Origin: Imbricaverruca yamaguchii
Lineage: Eukaryota > Arthropoda > Thecostraca > Neoverrucidae
DNA: 64,000 nt
Assembly (NCBI GenBank): GCA_034440575.1
Contig: JAOTOL010001661.1
Location: 4,758,501 to 4,822,500, forward strand
Direction: 5' to 3'
A model generated the notes under the pieces. It saw only the letters and a list, made by a program, of their open reading frames with translations. It was not told the origin of the DNA and did no database searches. The stretch's first letter is position 1. Each line of letters begins with the position of its first letter. Below, one piece after another: positions 46,103 through 58,039 of this stretch. The position numbers and the translations under genes were made by a program.

Positions 46103-46988
46103 TGTGTACTGTTGGGATGCGCTCTGAATACACTTATGGTCCATCTGTTTGGAGCTTAAACCTTTATTTATGCTTCTGTCGGATTCACTAGTAAACCAGT
46201 CAGAGCAATGTTTTGGTCCATATGAGTGAAATAACATATTTTTAAAAAATCGAGCTAATCGAGCAAAACGGATGCAATTTTCAGAATCAGCATGAAAAAC
46301 TGACCTAAAAACAGCTGAGACACCCTTGACCTTATAAATCACGCAGACTAGTGTTAGTAGCAATGCTATGGGCAAACAACTGTGTGATTTATGCCTTCGT
46401 TTGTGCCAGTACCCAAACCTAACGCACCATTTTGTATTTTGTCTTGACAGTTTGTTTTTCGCTTTACTTTTCGCTGTATCTGGCATGCTTTTTAATTCAG
46501 TGTATATCTACAAAATAAATTCAGATGAGATCCTAAACTAATTTTGACCCTCCACGATAGCTCCGATATCTTGAAACAATGGATCTCAATTTTTAAAGCT
46601 CAATGTGCACTATTGAATGAAAGTGTTTGTTTCTAGCAACTCAATTGGTACCTCAGGTTGGGAACAAGCTTGGGAAAACTAAGCTATCCCTGATTTGACA
46701 TGATTTGAACGGGAGCTTATTGATATTGATATTTTAAACTGACTTCAGTTATTGGAAGAGAGAAAGAGAAAGTAAGCGCGCCTCTTCACAATATCGCCCT
46801 TCGTCCATATTTTACGGAGCGCGCGTCGCTCGTCCCCGAGCGTCTGCGCAGCAGATAGCCCGGGGCGTTTCCGGTCTGCTGGGAGCCACGTGCAGGCGGC
46901 TGCGCTGCAGGGCTGCTCGACCTTCGGCGGCGTCAATACTGCCGGGGTGTCTGACCCGGCGCAGACGGATCGATGGAGCCGGTCGCCT
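46103..46988. other. No gene seen
   Basis: AT-rich sequence turning GC-rich after 46780. Several frames on both strands at 46745-47488 overlap the next tandem repeat and show no domain. Confidence 0.35.
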
Positions 46989-47150
46989 CGTCGTGTGGCC
47001 GCCCACGGGCGCAGGGGCGGCTCCAGCACCGGCCGGCGGTGGGTCGTGTATCTACCCACGAGCGCAGGGGCGGCTCCAGCACCGGCCGGCGGTGGGTCGT
47101 GTACCTGCCCACGGGCGCAGAGGCGGCACCAGCACCGGCCGTCGTATGCA
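46989..47150. repeat. Tandem repeat, unit about 53 bp, three copies
   Basis: GCGCAGGGGCGGCTCCAGCA followed by CCGGCCGGCGGTGGGTCG recurs at about 47010, 47063 and 47116. A further isolated relative (GTGTGCCGGCCCACGGGCG) lies at about 47343. Confidence 0.9.
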
Positions 47151-48485
47151 GAGGCACAGCCAGCATTTTCTGAAGGGGATCCGACACCCCCAAATGCAAT
47201 GAATCCAAGAACGTTCTCGGCGTCGAAGTGCGCCAACAATTTGTCCTTATTCGTGGTGCAATTCCCCAAGCTTCTTGTCAATTTAGTGTCTTTCCTGCTA
47301 AGGGGCCGGGCTCCCCATCCCCTATTAGCTGCACCTTTGGTCGTGTGCCGGCCCACGGGCGACCCCAGCGCCCCCGACAGGGGGTCACTGATGCATGCGG
47401 TCGGAAAATATGCCGATGGTGGGGAGGGAGAGCACGGCAGGTCATATTCGTGCTGAGTAGACATGGGTTGGATTAAGTAAAGGCCCATATACAGACAACG
47501 CTACTGGTGAGGACATGGTGTTACAGGCAGGGATAACTCAGGTTAGGTCCTAGGGAAAAGGGAAGCTGTTTAGTGGCACACACTTAGTCTCGTAGGAATG
47601 ATATATGTATTGGTGTCTGGTGGACTACACTGGTGAGAGAGTTCAGGTGAGCTATAGAGCATTGTAGTTCAAGTGGCAAAGGCTAGGGTTGGGGTTCCAG
47701 AGACTAGTGCTAGGGCTGCTGGACTTTCTTTTGTGATGCACTTAATCATCTACCCAGCAGTCATTAGAAACTAAGCACATTTGGCATTTTCTCGCTCTGT
47801 CTCTATCTCGCCACCCATGTTGCAGGGTACAAGTTGCCATTCTTGGATTTTACATTCCTATATTTGCTTAGTTCCATGCTCAATATTAAAGCAATATCTC
47901 TTTGCTGCACAGGTAGGAACGCTGGCTCCAATGCGCGCATTACTAGGCTGGCTTCACGATTGCACGCATTACTAGGCTGCCCGAGCGTTCGGCACCTCAG
48001 ACACCATGATCCATTGGATCTTGCTACTCAATGGACGATCTCACACGTTGGTCGTTGACAAACGTCAAACAATATCCACCACATTCGTCGCATTCGCCAC
48101 AGCGACAACAGCCACTGGTCCAGCACTAGCAAGTCCAGAAACACCCCCGTGGGTATAATCGTAATTCCGATGATGTTTACGTGCAGGTGCCTTGTGTACC
48201 GTGAAGCTAAGCGTCACACCATCACCATATAGTGCTGCTATCTTGCACTATCTTGGCATCAGCAGCCGACGGAACACTTGCTGCTTCGCGAAGCCAGCCA
48301 TGGATTGTCCACCAGTTTCGCTGGACGTCCAATTCCCGGGCACTGTCTCCTGCAAGCTGTTGTTCCAGCCCCGAACGGTACCCGTTCAGGTTGGGGGGCA
48401 TACTGCACTGGAGGTGCATGTTGCATATTGCATCAGATTCATTCGGTGGTGGTTCTGTGACGTCACTCGCAAACACCTGTCAGTT
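47151..48485. other. No gene seen
   Basis: At 47311-47325 CCCCATCCCCTATTAG matches CACCATCCCCTATTAG at about 779-794, a possible shared repeat. The rest is unique sequence without a sustained frame. Confidence 0.35.
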
Positions 48486-49078
48486 GTTGAAGCCCGACGA
48501 CGCATGCCGTGCCACCTGACGACGTGTTTGGTGAAGCCTGTCGACACATAACACCTGACGACAAGTTTGGTGAAGCCTGGCGACACATGACACCTGACGA
48601 CATATTTGGTGAAGCCTGGCGACACATGACACCTGACGACATATTTGGTGAAGCCTGGCGACACGTGACACCTGACGACATGTTTGGTGAAGCCTGACGA
48701 CGCATGATATCTGACGACATATTTGGTGAAGCCTGACGACGCATGATATCTGACATGTTTAGTGAAGCCTGACGACGCATGACACCTGCGACATATTTGG
48801 TGAAACATGTCGACACATGACACCTGACGACATGTTTGGTGAAGCCTGTCGACACATAACACCTGACGACATGTTTGGTGAAGCCTGGCGACACATGACA
48901 CCTGACGACATATTTGGTGAAGCCTGGCGACACATGACACCTGACGACATGTTTGGTGAAGCCTGACGACGCATGATATCTGACGACATATTTGGTGAAG
49001 CCTGACGACGCATGACACCTGACGACACATTTGGTGAAGCCTGACGACGCATCCCACCTGACAAGTTTGGTGAAGCCC
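48486..49078. repeat. Minisatellite, unit 39 bp, about 15 copies
   Basis: Core ACCTGACGACATATTTGGTG then AAGCCTGGCGACACATGAC. Sub-types differ in GGCGACAC, GACGACGC and GTCGACAC. A unit of 13 codons keeps minus-strand frames open (SPNMSSGVMCRQ-type period), giving frames up to 223 codons that are not genes. Confidence 0.96.
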
Positions 49079-49662
49079 GACCAGTGCGCGTGAACGGTGA
49101 GCCGCGGCTGGATTTGACGGTGAACGGCCGAGGGAAAGTTTGTCTTCTGGCTTTGAATTCTATTTTAGACTCAACCATGATTCTTTCATCTGCCCGAAGT
49201 ATAAGGGATGTGCGTTGCACGAGTCTATATTATAGAAGATCTATGAATTTCCTTCAGATTCAGCATTGTCAATTTAACGCTTAGTCGGCAGAAATCGCAC
49301 CGATATACCAAGTTTCTCGCATACTGGGTGCGGGACATGTGGTCTATCTGTACTGCCTTTCTTTAATAGTCGACCACGTGAGAATGGATCCAGTGTCCGG
49401 TGATCCAATGTCGGAACTACTTTCAGGACTGAAAAGCTGTCGTGGATACATCTTTGGGGTGATTTATTTCCTTCCATGCCTGTTGAAACTGAGTTAGTTT
49501 TCAATGACGTCTTCTGATCAACGTCTACTTTCTAAATTAGTTGTGAAACGGCCCTCAGTGGGCTAATGGTAAACGCAGTGAAGATGTTTGCTACCGGTTT
49601 CCAAACAGGTAAATTCCCGGGCGTTTCTACTACACTGAATCTTTTCGAGACCGTGCAGACCA
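49079..49662. other. No gene seen
   Basis: Unique sequence with short frames only. Confidence 0.3.
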
Positions 49663-49757
49663 TGCGGATCCGCCGATAGCCGACGGACTATGCGGACCTC
49701 GCCGATAGCCTGCGGACCTCGCCGATAGCCTGCAGACATCTCCGATAGCCTGCATTC
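49663..49757. repeat. Short tandem repeat, unit about 20-27 bp
   Basis: GCGGACCTCGCCGATAGCCT occurs twice, flanked by diverged GCCGATAGCC copies on both sides. Confidence 0.75.
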
Positions 49758-50036
49758 CTTTCTTGCAATCCGGGGCCGTCAAGCCGACGGCTGGCCACCG
49801 TCTGTCTTCTTCGACAGCCGAGCCTCCCGGTGGGCATCGGTCCGGTGGCGGGAAATTGCCAGCAGAGCGTGACCAGTTCTTTATGGACACATCCTAATCA
49901 GATAGTGGCGCGTGACCATCCAGGGGTCGTACGTCAGCCGGACCACCCTGCAGATGCCGACACTGGGATGGAGTGTCCACCCAGACGTTCCCGACAAACT
50001 CAGGCCAGGGCGGTGCCACTGAATATGTACATCAGG
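49758..50036. other. Short spacer
   Basis: No feature seen. Confidence 0.3.
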
Positions 50037-51150
50037 ACCACAGTACAACACCCCGCCACAGTACAACACCCCACCACAGTACAACACCCCACCACAGTAC
50101 AACACCCCGCCGCAGTACAACACCCCACCACAGTACAACACCCCACCACAGTACAACACCCTGCCACAGTACAGCACCCCACCACATTACAACACCCCGC
50201 CACAGTACAACACCCCACCACAGTACAACACCCCACCACAGTACAACACCCTGCCACAGTACAGCACCCCACCACATTACAACACCCCGCCACAGTACAA
50301 CACCCACCACATTACAACACCCCGCCACAGTACAGCACCCCACCACATTACAACACCCCACCACAGTATAGCACCCACCACAGTACAACACCCCGCCACA
50401 GTACAACACCCACCACAGTACAACACCCCGCCACAGTATAGCACCCACCACAGTACAACACCCCGCCACAGTACAACACCCACCACAGTACAACACCCCG
50501 CCACAGTACAACACCCTGCCACAGTACAGCACCCCACCACAGTACAACACCCCACCATAGTACAACACCCCACCATAGTACAACACCCCGCCGCAGTACA
50601 ACACCCCGCCACAGTACAACACCCCACCACAGTACAACACCCCACTACAGTACAACACCCCGCCACAGTGCAACACCCCGCCACAGTACAACACCCCACC
50701 ACAGTACAACACCCCACCACAGTACAGCACCCCACCACAGTACAACACCCCACCACAGTACAACACCCACCACAGTATAGCACCCACCACAGTACAACAC
50801 CCCACCACAGTATAGCACCCACCACAGTACAACACCCCGCCACAGTACAACACCCACCACAGTACAACACCCCGCCACAGTACAACACCCTGCCACAGTA
50901 CAACACCCCACTACAGTACAACACCCCGCCACAGTGCAACACCCCGCCACAGTACAACACCCCACCACATTACAACACCCCGCCACAGTACAGCACCCCG
51001 ACATAGTACAACACCCCACCACAGTATAGCACCCACCACAGTACAACACCCCACCACAGTACAACACCCACCACATTACAACACCCCGCCACAGTACAAC
51101 GCCCCGCCACAGTACAACGCCCCGCCACAGTACAGCACCCCGCCACAGGC
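50037..51150. repeat. Minisatellite, unit 18 bp, about 62 copies
   Basis: Head-to-tail copies of CACAGTACAACACCCCAC and its variants (CCGC for CCAC, CATTACAAC for CAGTACAAC, CAGCACC for CAACACC, and a 17-bp unit lacking one C). Blocks of several variant units are repeated in the same order, so longer segments have been duplicated. Frames of up to 273 codons on the minus strand (CCTVVG period) are repeat translations. Confidence 0.98.
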
Positions 51151-51903
51151 ATGGAATCCGAGGACAACTTGGCACCTGTTTACAAAACTTCCGAGCAAAT
51201 CTCTGTTTTCATGTACGATTCGGCAACTGTTCGTCGGATTGGTTTATCCAAGAGAACGGAGTTTCACAGGGGAGTGTCTTAAGTGTGACCCTCTTCGGGG
51301 TAATTATCAACGACATTGGGGACTCGCTTCCTGTGACCGTTGGACGATCCTTGCATGTTGATGATTTCGGCATATTGTCATGTGCCTCACGTACATCGTC
51401 GACGGGGCGACAGCTACAGTTAGCAGTCAGGTGTTTTGAGAAATGGGGAAATACCAATTGATTCCGCTTCTCTACAGCGAAGACCGTTGCCGTATACTTC
51501 TGTCCCCGCCGCCAATGTCCTCATATGGAAGTCCTACTGTACAGGCAGGTGATACCGGTGCAACCGGTAGTTAGATTTCTGGGGGTGGAATTTGATTCAC
51601 GCTTGACATACCAATAACATCTTAAAACGCTACGAGATAAGTGTGTAAATACTTTGAATGTCATAAAATGTGTGGCTAGTGTGGCCTATGGAGCAGACCG
51701 GGCATCGCGGCTCCTGCTCTGCCGGTCGCTTGTTCGATCAAAGCTTGACTACGCGTATTTTATTTATGACTGAGCTTGTTTGACGAGTAAACGCACCCTG
51801 GATGCAGTCCACCACTCTGTCCCTCGTATCATCACGGGGGCACTTCGTACTTCTCCATCGGCGAGTTTCCACTTTCTCTGCGGCGTGAACAGCTTGGCAT
51901 GCG

Positions 51904-52690
51904 ATGTGCCTGCAAGCTACGACAGTATCCGGGCCAGTCAGCTTACGCCCACATGTTTTCCCACCGGATGCTAATGTTGTTCTCAAACGAACACCCTACG
52001 AGATCCGTCCCGTACGGAGTGAGAATACGATTACTTTTTTTCTGAGGGCGGTCTCCGGCTCCAACGCAGTTCGACGGACTGAATGCATTTCAACGCCTCC
52101 CTGGGAACTGATCACACCGGAAATGGACACATCCTTCGCCTGCACAAAGAAGGCCGGTATTAAACGACATGAATTTGGATCACTTGCCATGGAGCACATC
52201 GAATGCTACACTGGATTTGTTGCAACATACACCGATGGATCCAGGACAGAGACCGGCGTCCGCAGCGCTTTTAGTACACGTTCTGTGGTTAAAAGCTTTT
52301 CACTTCCAGCACATGCTTCTGTGTATTCTTCCGAGCTTATTGCCATTTTGAATGTTCTCTGTTTTATTGAAGTATCACACGATCTACATCATATTATTTT
52401 GACCGATTCCTTAGCATCCTTGTATCGATGAGAACACAATCCGTGAAACCTCACTTTACGGGACGCTTTAACTCGTCTTACCTGTGCGTATCAGACAGGT
52501 AAAAGAGTGGTGTTATGTCGGATCCCGAGTCACGTGGGCATCCCTGGAAATGACCTAGCTGATGCTGCTGCAAAACGTGCGTCGCTAGCTCCATGCTCAC
52601 GAACCCTATCACTCCCTGCCCGTGACCACTTCCGAACAATTTCGGACTCTGCTCAGAAAGTAACAATGTTCTTGGAACGCAATACCTGAT
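51904..52690 (+). pseudogene. I-like LINE RNase H domain (second copy)
   Basis: TGFVATYTDGSRTETGVRSA has the first catalytic Asp, SVYSSELIAILNVLCF the Glu, HHIILTDSLASL the second Asp, and CRIPSHVGIPGNDLADAAAK the last conserved block. All catalytic residues of RNase H are visible. An in-frame TGA at about 52429 separates the last block. RNase H removes the RNA strand during element copying. Confidence 0.85.
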
Positions 52691-52738
52691 AAGTCGAAAG
52701 CGATTGAGAATCGCCTCGGTAAATGGAGTTGTTCGCGT

Positions 52739-52930
52739 ATGAATAGGCGAGATGAAGTAGCACTATGTCGCTTGAGAATTGGGCATACATATGCCACTCA
52801 CTCTTCCTTACTAACTGATAATGATACACCACGCTGCCCCAAATGTCACACCTGCTTATATGTGCGTCATGTCCTGCTGTCCTGCCCCGGCTATGAGGAG
52901 GAGCGTAATCGTCACTTTGGGCGTGCTTAG
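52739..52930 (+). pseudogene. I-like LINE C-terminal zinc-finger region (second copy)
   Basis: RRDEVALCRLRIGHTYATHS is followed by CPKCHTCLYVRHVLLSCPGY, a C-x2-C ... H-x4-C arrangement typical of the C-terminus of I-like and R1-like LINEs. The element fades out near 52990. Confidence 0.82.
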
Positions 52931-52990
52931 TCATTGTGGCACAGTAGGATATTGCTTCCCTCGGTACCAACGTGAACTTAGAATCTCTTA

Positions 52991-53249
52991 TGTTAGGTTT
53001 TGGTGTACGATTGGCATAACTGATTGCTGAATGATTTTCCAACAGTGCCGACAAGTCTCGGAACATCATGTACCAAGCGAAGCCAGGTGCTGTCATCCTC
53101 TGCTGTGACCCCTGCTTTGTGACCCCTGTTGGTGCGCTGCGGAACCTGGTGTGACCTTGGTCAAGTGGGATCAGGCGCTGCTCCCTTCTGATGTTGACCT
53201 CCGTAACCTGTGTGGCCTTGGTGGGTATCCCACGGACGCGTACATCTAC
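52991..53249. other. Short spacer
   Basis: No feature seen apart from CTGTGACCCCTGCTTTGTGA-type short duplications near 53100. Confidence 0.3.
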
Positions 53250-53760
53250 CATGACGAGGGGAGCCAGGGCTGTTCTCTCCTATTGACCTCTATGACCTCT
53301 GCCGATGCCCTACGGTGCCGCAGCGGTTATAACTACGGCAGCCACGGCTGTTCTCTCCTATTGACCAACATGAGCTCTGTCGATGCTCGCCGGCACCCCA
53401 GCAGTCACCACTATGGAGGTCAGGTGCTGTCTTCCACAGCTGCTGACCTCTGTGACCTTCATGTCCCACGCCATCTTCATCCGCCATGGCTGCGGGATGC
53501 AGATGTTGTCCTCCACGGCTGCTAAGCTCTGTGACCTTCATGTCCCACGCCATCTTCATCCGCCATGACTGCGGCATACAGGTGTTGTCCTCCACGGCTG
53601 CTAACCTCTGTGACCTTCATGTCCCACGCCATCTTCATCCGCCATGACTGCGGCATACAGGTGTTGTCCTCCACGGCTGCTAACCTCTGTGACCTTCATG
53701 TCCCGCAGCACCTTCATCTGCCACGACTACGGGAGCCAGGTGTTGTTCTGCGCGGCTCAT
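53250..53760. repeat. Degenerate tandem repeat, unit about 79 bp
   Basis: The best copies begin with GTGTTGTCCTCCACGGCTGC at 53582 and 53661; similar units start at about 53424, 53503 and, more diverged, at about 53270 and 53340. Each contains CTCTGTGACCTTCATGTCCC. Confidence 0.9.
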
Positions 53761-53904
53761 GTCGGCCGTGCTTGCACGCCTGTTAGCCAGCCTGGTTTAT
53801 GTTGCCGGCCGTGTGCAGCCGGACGAATGCCGGGCGGGGGCGCACATCGGCCCCCGCACCGCGCGGTTGTGCCCTGTTGCGACGCCTCTGGCCTTATCAA
53901 ACAC
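53761..53904. other. Short spacer
   Basis: No feature seen. Confidence 0.3.
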
Positions 53905-54190
53905 TGTGCACTATGCACTGTACAGTGCGTAGTGTGCACTGTGTGGTGTGCAGTGTGCACTGTGCAGAGTGTACTGTGCAGTGTGTACTGTGTGGTGTAC
54001 TGTGCGCACTGCGCAGTGTACTGTGCAGAGTGCAGTGCGCAGTGTGCGGTATGCACTATGTAGTGTGCACTGTTCAGTGTGCGCTGTACAGTGTGACTGT
54101 GCAGTGTGCACTGTGTGGTGTGCAGTGTGCTGTGTGCAGTGTGGACCTTGTGGTGTGTATTGTGTGCTTTGCTGTGTGCACTGTGCAGGA
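53905..54190. repeat. Palindrome-rich tandem repeat (GTGCACTGTGCAGT type)
   Basis: About 285 bases built from GCACTGTG, GCAGTGTG and their variants. Because GTGCAC and the overlapping CAGT/ACTG pairs are mutually complementary, either strand can fold into many small hairpins. Cys-Val or Thr-His frames on the two strands are repeat translations. Confidence 0.92.
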
Positions 54191-55079
54191 TCGACACCCA
54201 GACCGTCGATTTGTTCTCTCGTTTCCCATGCTCGTAAAGCAGTGGACGGCTGCATCACCCGCGCAAATAATAAATAAGACGGACTTAACCCCAAGCACCA
54301 TGCTGAGGAACTGGTGCCTGCCTGTGTGCACGAGCACGCCTGCTTTCTCGCACGATGATACTCGTGCAAACTTGCCCGGTGACCCCCCCCCTCCGGACCG
54401 CTCCACCAGTTGAAACAATCGACCGTAAGGTGCGGACCACGTCTCCGTGCCAGCAGGAGTCGGGTGTCCAGGACGGAGGGGACTCGTTCAGTGGGGCTGC
54501 CCCTCCCCGTGATTCAGGATGCGGGTAGTGATGCAAATTGTGTACGATGCCGTCATCCACCGCACGGTGAAGTTCGCCAACACTACGGGAACGGGGTCGC
54601 GGCTCTCACAGCGGCATTGACCTTGACCTGGCGCGACCTGCATTGTCCCGCAGGGGACAATGCAGGGGGCGGTGGAGGGTGGAGATAGCCCCCCCTCCCA
54701 CCACCAATGGGGGGGGGGGGCGGTGGAGAGTGTAGGCAGTCCGCCCCGATGAGCAATGCGTTGTCTTGGTTGAGTTTGTGAAACCTGTTATCGCGTGGTG
54801 ATGTGGGTCGACGAGTAATGTGGCGTGCACCAATGCACACTAGAAGCCACGTGGTTGTGAGCATCCCCACAGGGAGAATGAAATGACACAACTGGTGTGC
54901 GATTCTCCGGGGTGAAAAGGCACCGATGTGGTAGATCCAATCAGTCACCGATTAGATGGTTTTGAAAAGCACTCGTGTGACAAACATATCTGAAGTGTGG
55001 ACAGGATGGATTGAAGTTATACAATATTTTGACTTAAAAGCCCTGGTATGATTTTTCATTTTCCATTGGTACAAAACTA
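54191..55079. other. No gene seen
   Basis: Contains a poly-G run at about 54705-54720 next to a diverged duplicate of GGCGGTGGAG(G/A)GTG. Overlapping frames on both strands have no domain. Confidence 0.35.
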
Positions 55080-55262
55080 ATTTAGCACCAGCTTGGTTGG
55101 TTGGTTATTGGTTTTACGACACATTAACCGTTGAGTCACGTTGCGTCGCCAATCTCTCACGCCGATTGGTCGCGGGCGAAGAGTAGCGACAGGTGAGACT
55201 CGAACCCACAACCTTTCGATTGTGAGACGAGCTAGGCTACTCGTCTCCATTTAGCACCAGCT
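55080..55262 (-). mobile_element. tRNA-derived SINE with 14-bp target duplication
   Basis: ATTTAGCACCAGCT at 55080-55093 is exactly repeated at 55249-55262. The 155 bases between, on the minus strand, start with a tRNA-like head: A box TAGCCTAGCTCG (55228-55239, 11 of 12 to consensus) and B box GGTTCGAGTCT (55197-55207, 10 of 11). The body ends in AAAACCAATAACCAACCAACC. This is a complete short SINE insertion; the tail is shared with the truncated copy at 5503-5564. Confidence 0.88.
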
Positions 55263-55920
55263 GAAATCGAACTCTTTCTTGGAACTCAACGCGATGCAGA
55301 GCTCCTGGAAGCACCATCAGCCTTGCTAAATGGGCAATCTTGGTGACACAGAATTGCTTCAAAATGTGTTAGAATCAGAGCAATTTTGTATTAACTACGA
55401 TGAACAACTAGGCTCAGCTGGAGATGTATCATAATCTCCACTGTGGAGGTTATGATACGCTGTCGGCTCAGCTATATGCTATATCAGCGCTGGGCCGGTG
55501 GTCGTGGTCACCTTGCTGTGCTGAGTCAGTGGATCTCAGCGTGGCGATCCACCACCGATTTTCGACAGTTTCGCCCGACTCGACACTTTCGACTTGCAGG
55601 GCGGGGGCTAATCTGCGAAGGCGCTGGCACGATATGTTACGGGTGGTCCTGAAGTAGTGTCGTGTCCTGAAATTCTTAAATTTTAGTGGAGGTCATCAAT
55701 TAATGCAAATGGTACTGATATCGCCTTTTCTTCTTGGCATCATGAAGTGCCGCTTTTGATTTTCATTCTGCATTATGAGTGAGATTTGGACATTTAGAAG
55801 CACGTATGGCATTTTTTTTTGTCAGCGGTGCTTCCTTTATTGGTAAAGACAGTTGAGCCAGACATTACCATTATCAGGCAATGCACAGAGGCCACAGAAG
55901 AGTCTTCATTAATAGCCATG

Positions 55921-55923
<3 letters not shown>
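55263..55923. other. No gene seen; near-perfect palindrome at 55426-55458
   Basis: GTATCATAATCTCCAC and GTGGAGGTTATGATAC face each other with a one-base centre and a single mismatch that would be a G-U pair in RNA. The surrounding sequence has short frames without domains. Confidence 0.6.

Positions 55924-55988
<65 letters not shown>
55924..55988. repeat. (TA)n microsatellite
   Basis: About 65 bases of pure TA. Confidence 0.97.
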
Positions 55989-55996
<8 letters not shown>

Positions 55997-58039
55997 ACGT
56001 TTGTTTGCAACATCAATTTACTTGTTTAACATCACCATTCCTATGCTCTAGACCTTACAAAGAAATCAAGGTTGACTCGATTTTCGGAACTTGTGCGAAT
56101 GTTAATTTGGAGTCTGAAATGATGCCAGTTTTCGGATTTCATTACCGCCGGTGACGTATCCGTACGATGTGTGGTCAGTGAACACTTGTGAACACAAAAG
56201 TCTGTGTGGTGTGATGGACATCGTGCAGTACTTCTGCGGATGGAGCTTCAGCCACCACGTGTGCGACCACAACGGTCAGTGTGTCCCGGTCGGCCTGCGA
56301 AGCTCGGCCGTCCTCTGGCGATAACTCTATGGAACAGCTTCACGCTGTCGGAGGACATTAGGCGGTTGTAGACATGTGGTTCGCTGTTGATGACGTGCAG
56401 AAACTGAGCAAGGGCCGCACGTAGAGTTGGAAAAGTCAGCCCTTCCTGGATTTCTGCCATCCAGAATGTTGTCATCTCCAGAAAATGATACTCATTTTTC
56501 TCATTTTGACGTTTAAAGTTGTTGTTTGTCAGTGAGCCGCTTTGTGATAAAGTGCCGAAGATCCACTTGAAAGTGCAAACCGATTTGGAGAGATTCTGAT
56601 GCCACACATTCGAAGACAAATATATTATCTACGGCCGATTGTCTGAAGAATTTCCTCTCCACATCCAGTGATTACAAAGTGCAAGTACAGCCCTGGTCGC
56701 ACATGCCGCTGACCGGGACGTCAGACGTCGCAGGCACCCACTCGGACTGCCGCCAGCTCACTGCAGCTGTACATCGCGCTGCTGGCGATCGTCCAACTAC
56801 GACTCGATCCATGGAGAACATCTGTCCGAGGCTGTGATGACTGAGCTGGAGAAGTTCGATCAGTGAAGCAAAACGATGCACATGGACTGGTCCATGGTTC
56901 GTTTGGTCCACGCGTTGCTCTTGGTGGTGTTGTGCCTTTGTGTGTAAATGCTTGGCGAGTTAGGGAATTCCCGTCCTTCACGGCAAATCAGTGTCTAGAC
57001 TTACCACTACATTTGCCGTATTTACACCAAATTCGAATGTTCCGGATACCGTGTGTGGCGATAGTGCTACGGAATCTACCATCGAACTGATATCTCTTGA
57101 GATTATTTTAAAGTTCCAGTTTGGAGGGGAGGTCCCCCATCCAGGCCGCTTCAGGTGGGGGAGGGGGGGGGGCATGATCCCGTGACTCCCGTAGATCTGA
57201 TAGTGTGAGATTGTGTTGGCACCAGTAATGAAGCCGACGGTGTCCTTGGCTGTCATTGAGGCGCCTCTAGTTTTGTTTATTCGTACGAACCATCTTATAG
57301 CGAAGGAGACTTCTGTTTTTATGCGATCAGTGTCTGGCGGCACGAACGAAAATATTCTGTTCAACCCCTCGTGGATTATGACGGCATGAGTGGCCAGAAT
57401 TCAGACGGCTGCTCGAAACAACATAAAATGTTGTACTTTGTCGGTGTTAGCGGAGCCCTCTATCCTCAGGTATCCGGTCTCAAGTTTGGAAAAATGGCAT
57501 TTTGTATTAGTTGTACATTAAGATTACTTAAGCATTTGCCAAAGGATTTCGAAGAAAACTGAGGCACAAACTGATGATGTTTGTGCAATACATTGTGTTT
57601 GTGTGCTTGTATGTTTCCTTAACGAAGTATCTTATCGTTCATAGCTATAACGCTTACCCCCCCCTCATCCAATTCTTGAACGGCTTCTCATGACATGGAC
57701 AGTTTAGGCAATGTGAAATTGAGTGAACTTGTATTGGGAGCCCTTCGCGAAATGCCAAGTTCGTAGCATGCTTACTGGTTTGTTGTGTTATCATTATCAT
57801 TCACCACATTGAAAGACAGTACAATATACTAATTATAGATGTCCAGATACCTCCCAGACTATGGCGGCACCTAGACCAAAAGGAGAGCTTTGGCGCACAA
57901 TACCGCATGCAAGTCCACCGGCTTGACATCTGAACGCTCTGCTGGATGCCACTGTGATCATTGAAACATCTTTGCGTCCTGCAGGCTCGCGTGACGCATG
58001 GCCCCTGCACTGCACCCTTCTCGTGTGTCAATGTCACGT
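55989..58039. other. No confident gene; protein-like minus-strand frames
   Basis: Minus-strand frames at 56248-56619 (123 codons) and the left-hand part of 56978-57364 have a protein-like residue mix, without repeats, unlike most frames in the window. I cannot assign them to a family. They could be exons of a real gene or remains of an unrecognised transposase. A poly-G run lies at 57155-57172. Confidence 0.3.
56248..56619 (-). other. Unassigned open frame, protein-like
   Basis: 123 codons starting with ATG at 56619. The middle part (FPTLRAALAQFLHVINSEPH, positions about 79-98) looks like two amphipathic helices; the first third holds several Asn, Lys and Phe residues, and the last 20 residues are Arg- and Gly-rich. 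It is not formed by a tandem repeat. No start or splice context convinces me, and no family is recognised. Confidence 0.22.

Larger units (their letters stand above)
51180..52990 (+). mobile_element. Second I-like LINE, 5'-truncated and decayed
   Basis: Begins inside the reverse transcriptase right after the 18-bp array: ENGVSQGSVLSVTLF (about 51250), VGRSLHVDDFGIL (about 51340, VDD in place of ADD), RFSTAKTVAVYFCPRR and PVVRFLGVEFDSRL. RNase H and C-terminal blocks follow. It is in the same group as 37466-43210 but differs enough to be another family or a much older copy. Stops lie at about 51459, 51616 and 51770. Confidence 0.85.

Noticed and set aside
48486..49078. Possible CRISPR array (regular repeats of 39 bp)
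   Set aside because: Units are contiguous with no unique spacers; the same holds for the other arrays. It is eukaryotic minisatellite DNA.
49549..49620. tRNA-like phrase (CAGTGGGCTAATGGTAA)
   Set aside because: No B box at the proper distance, so a SINE or tRNA call is not supported.
50032..51175. Cys-Val-Gly-rich frames of up to 273 codons on the minus strand
   Set aside because: Translation of the 18-bp array; no non-repeat domain.
55197..55239. Possible tRNA gene on the minus strand
   Set aside because: A and B boxes are present but no cloverleaf acceptor stem; the flanking 14-bp duplication shows it is a SINE.
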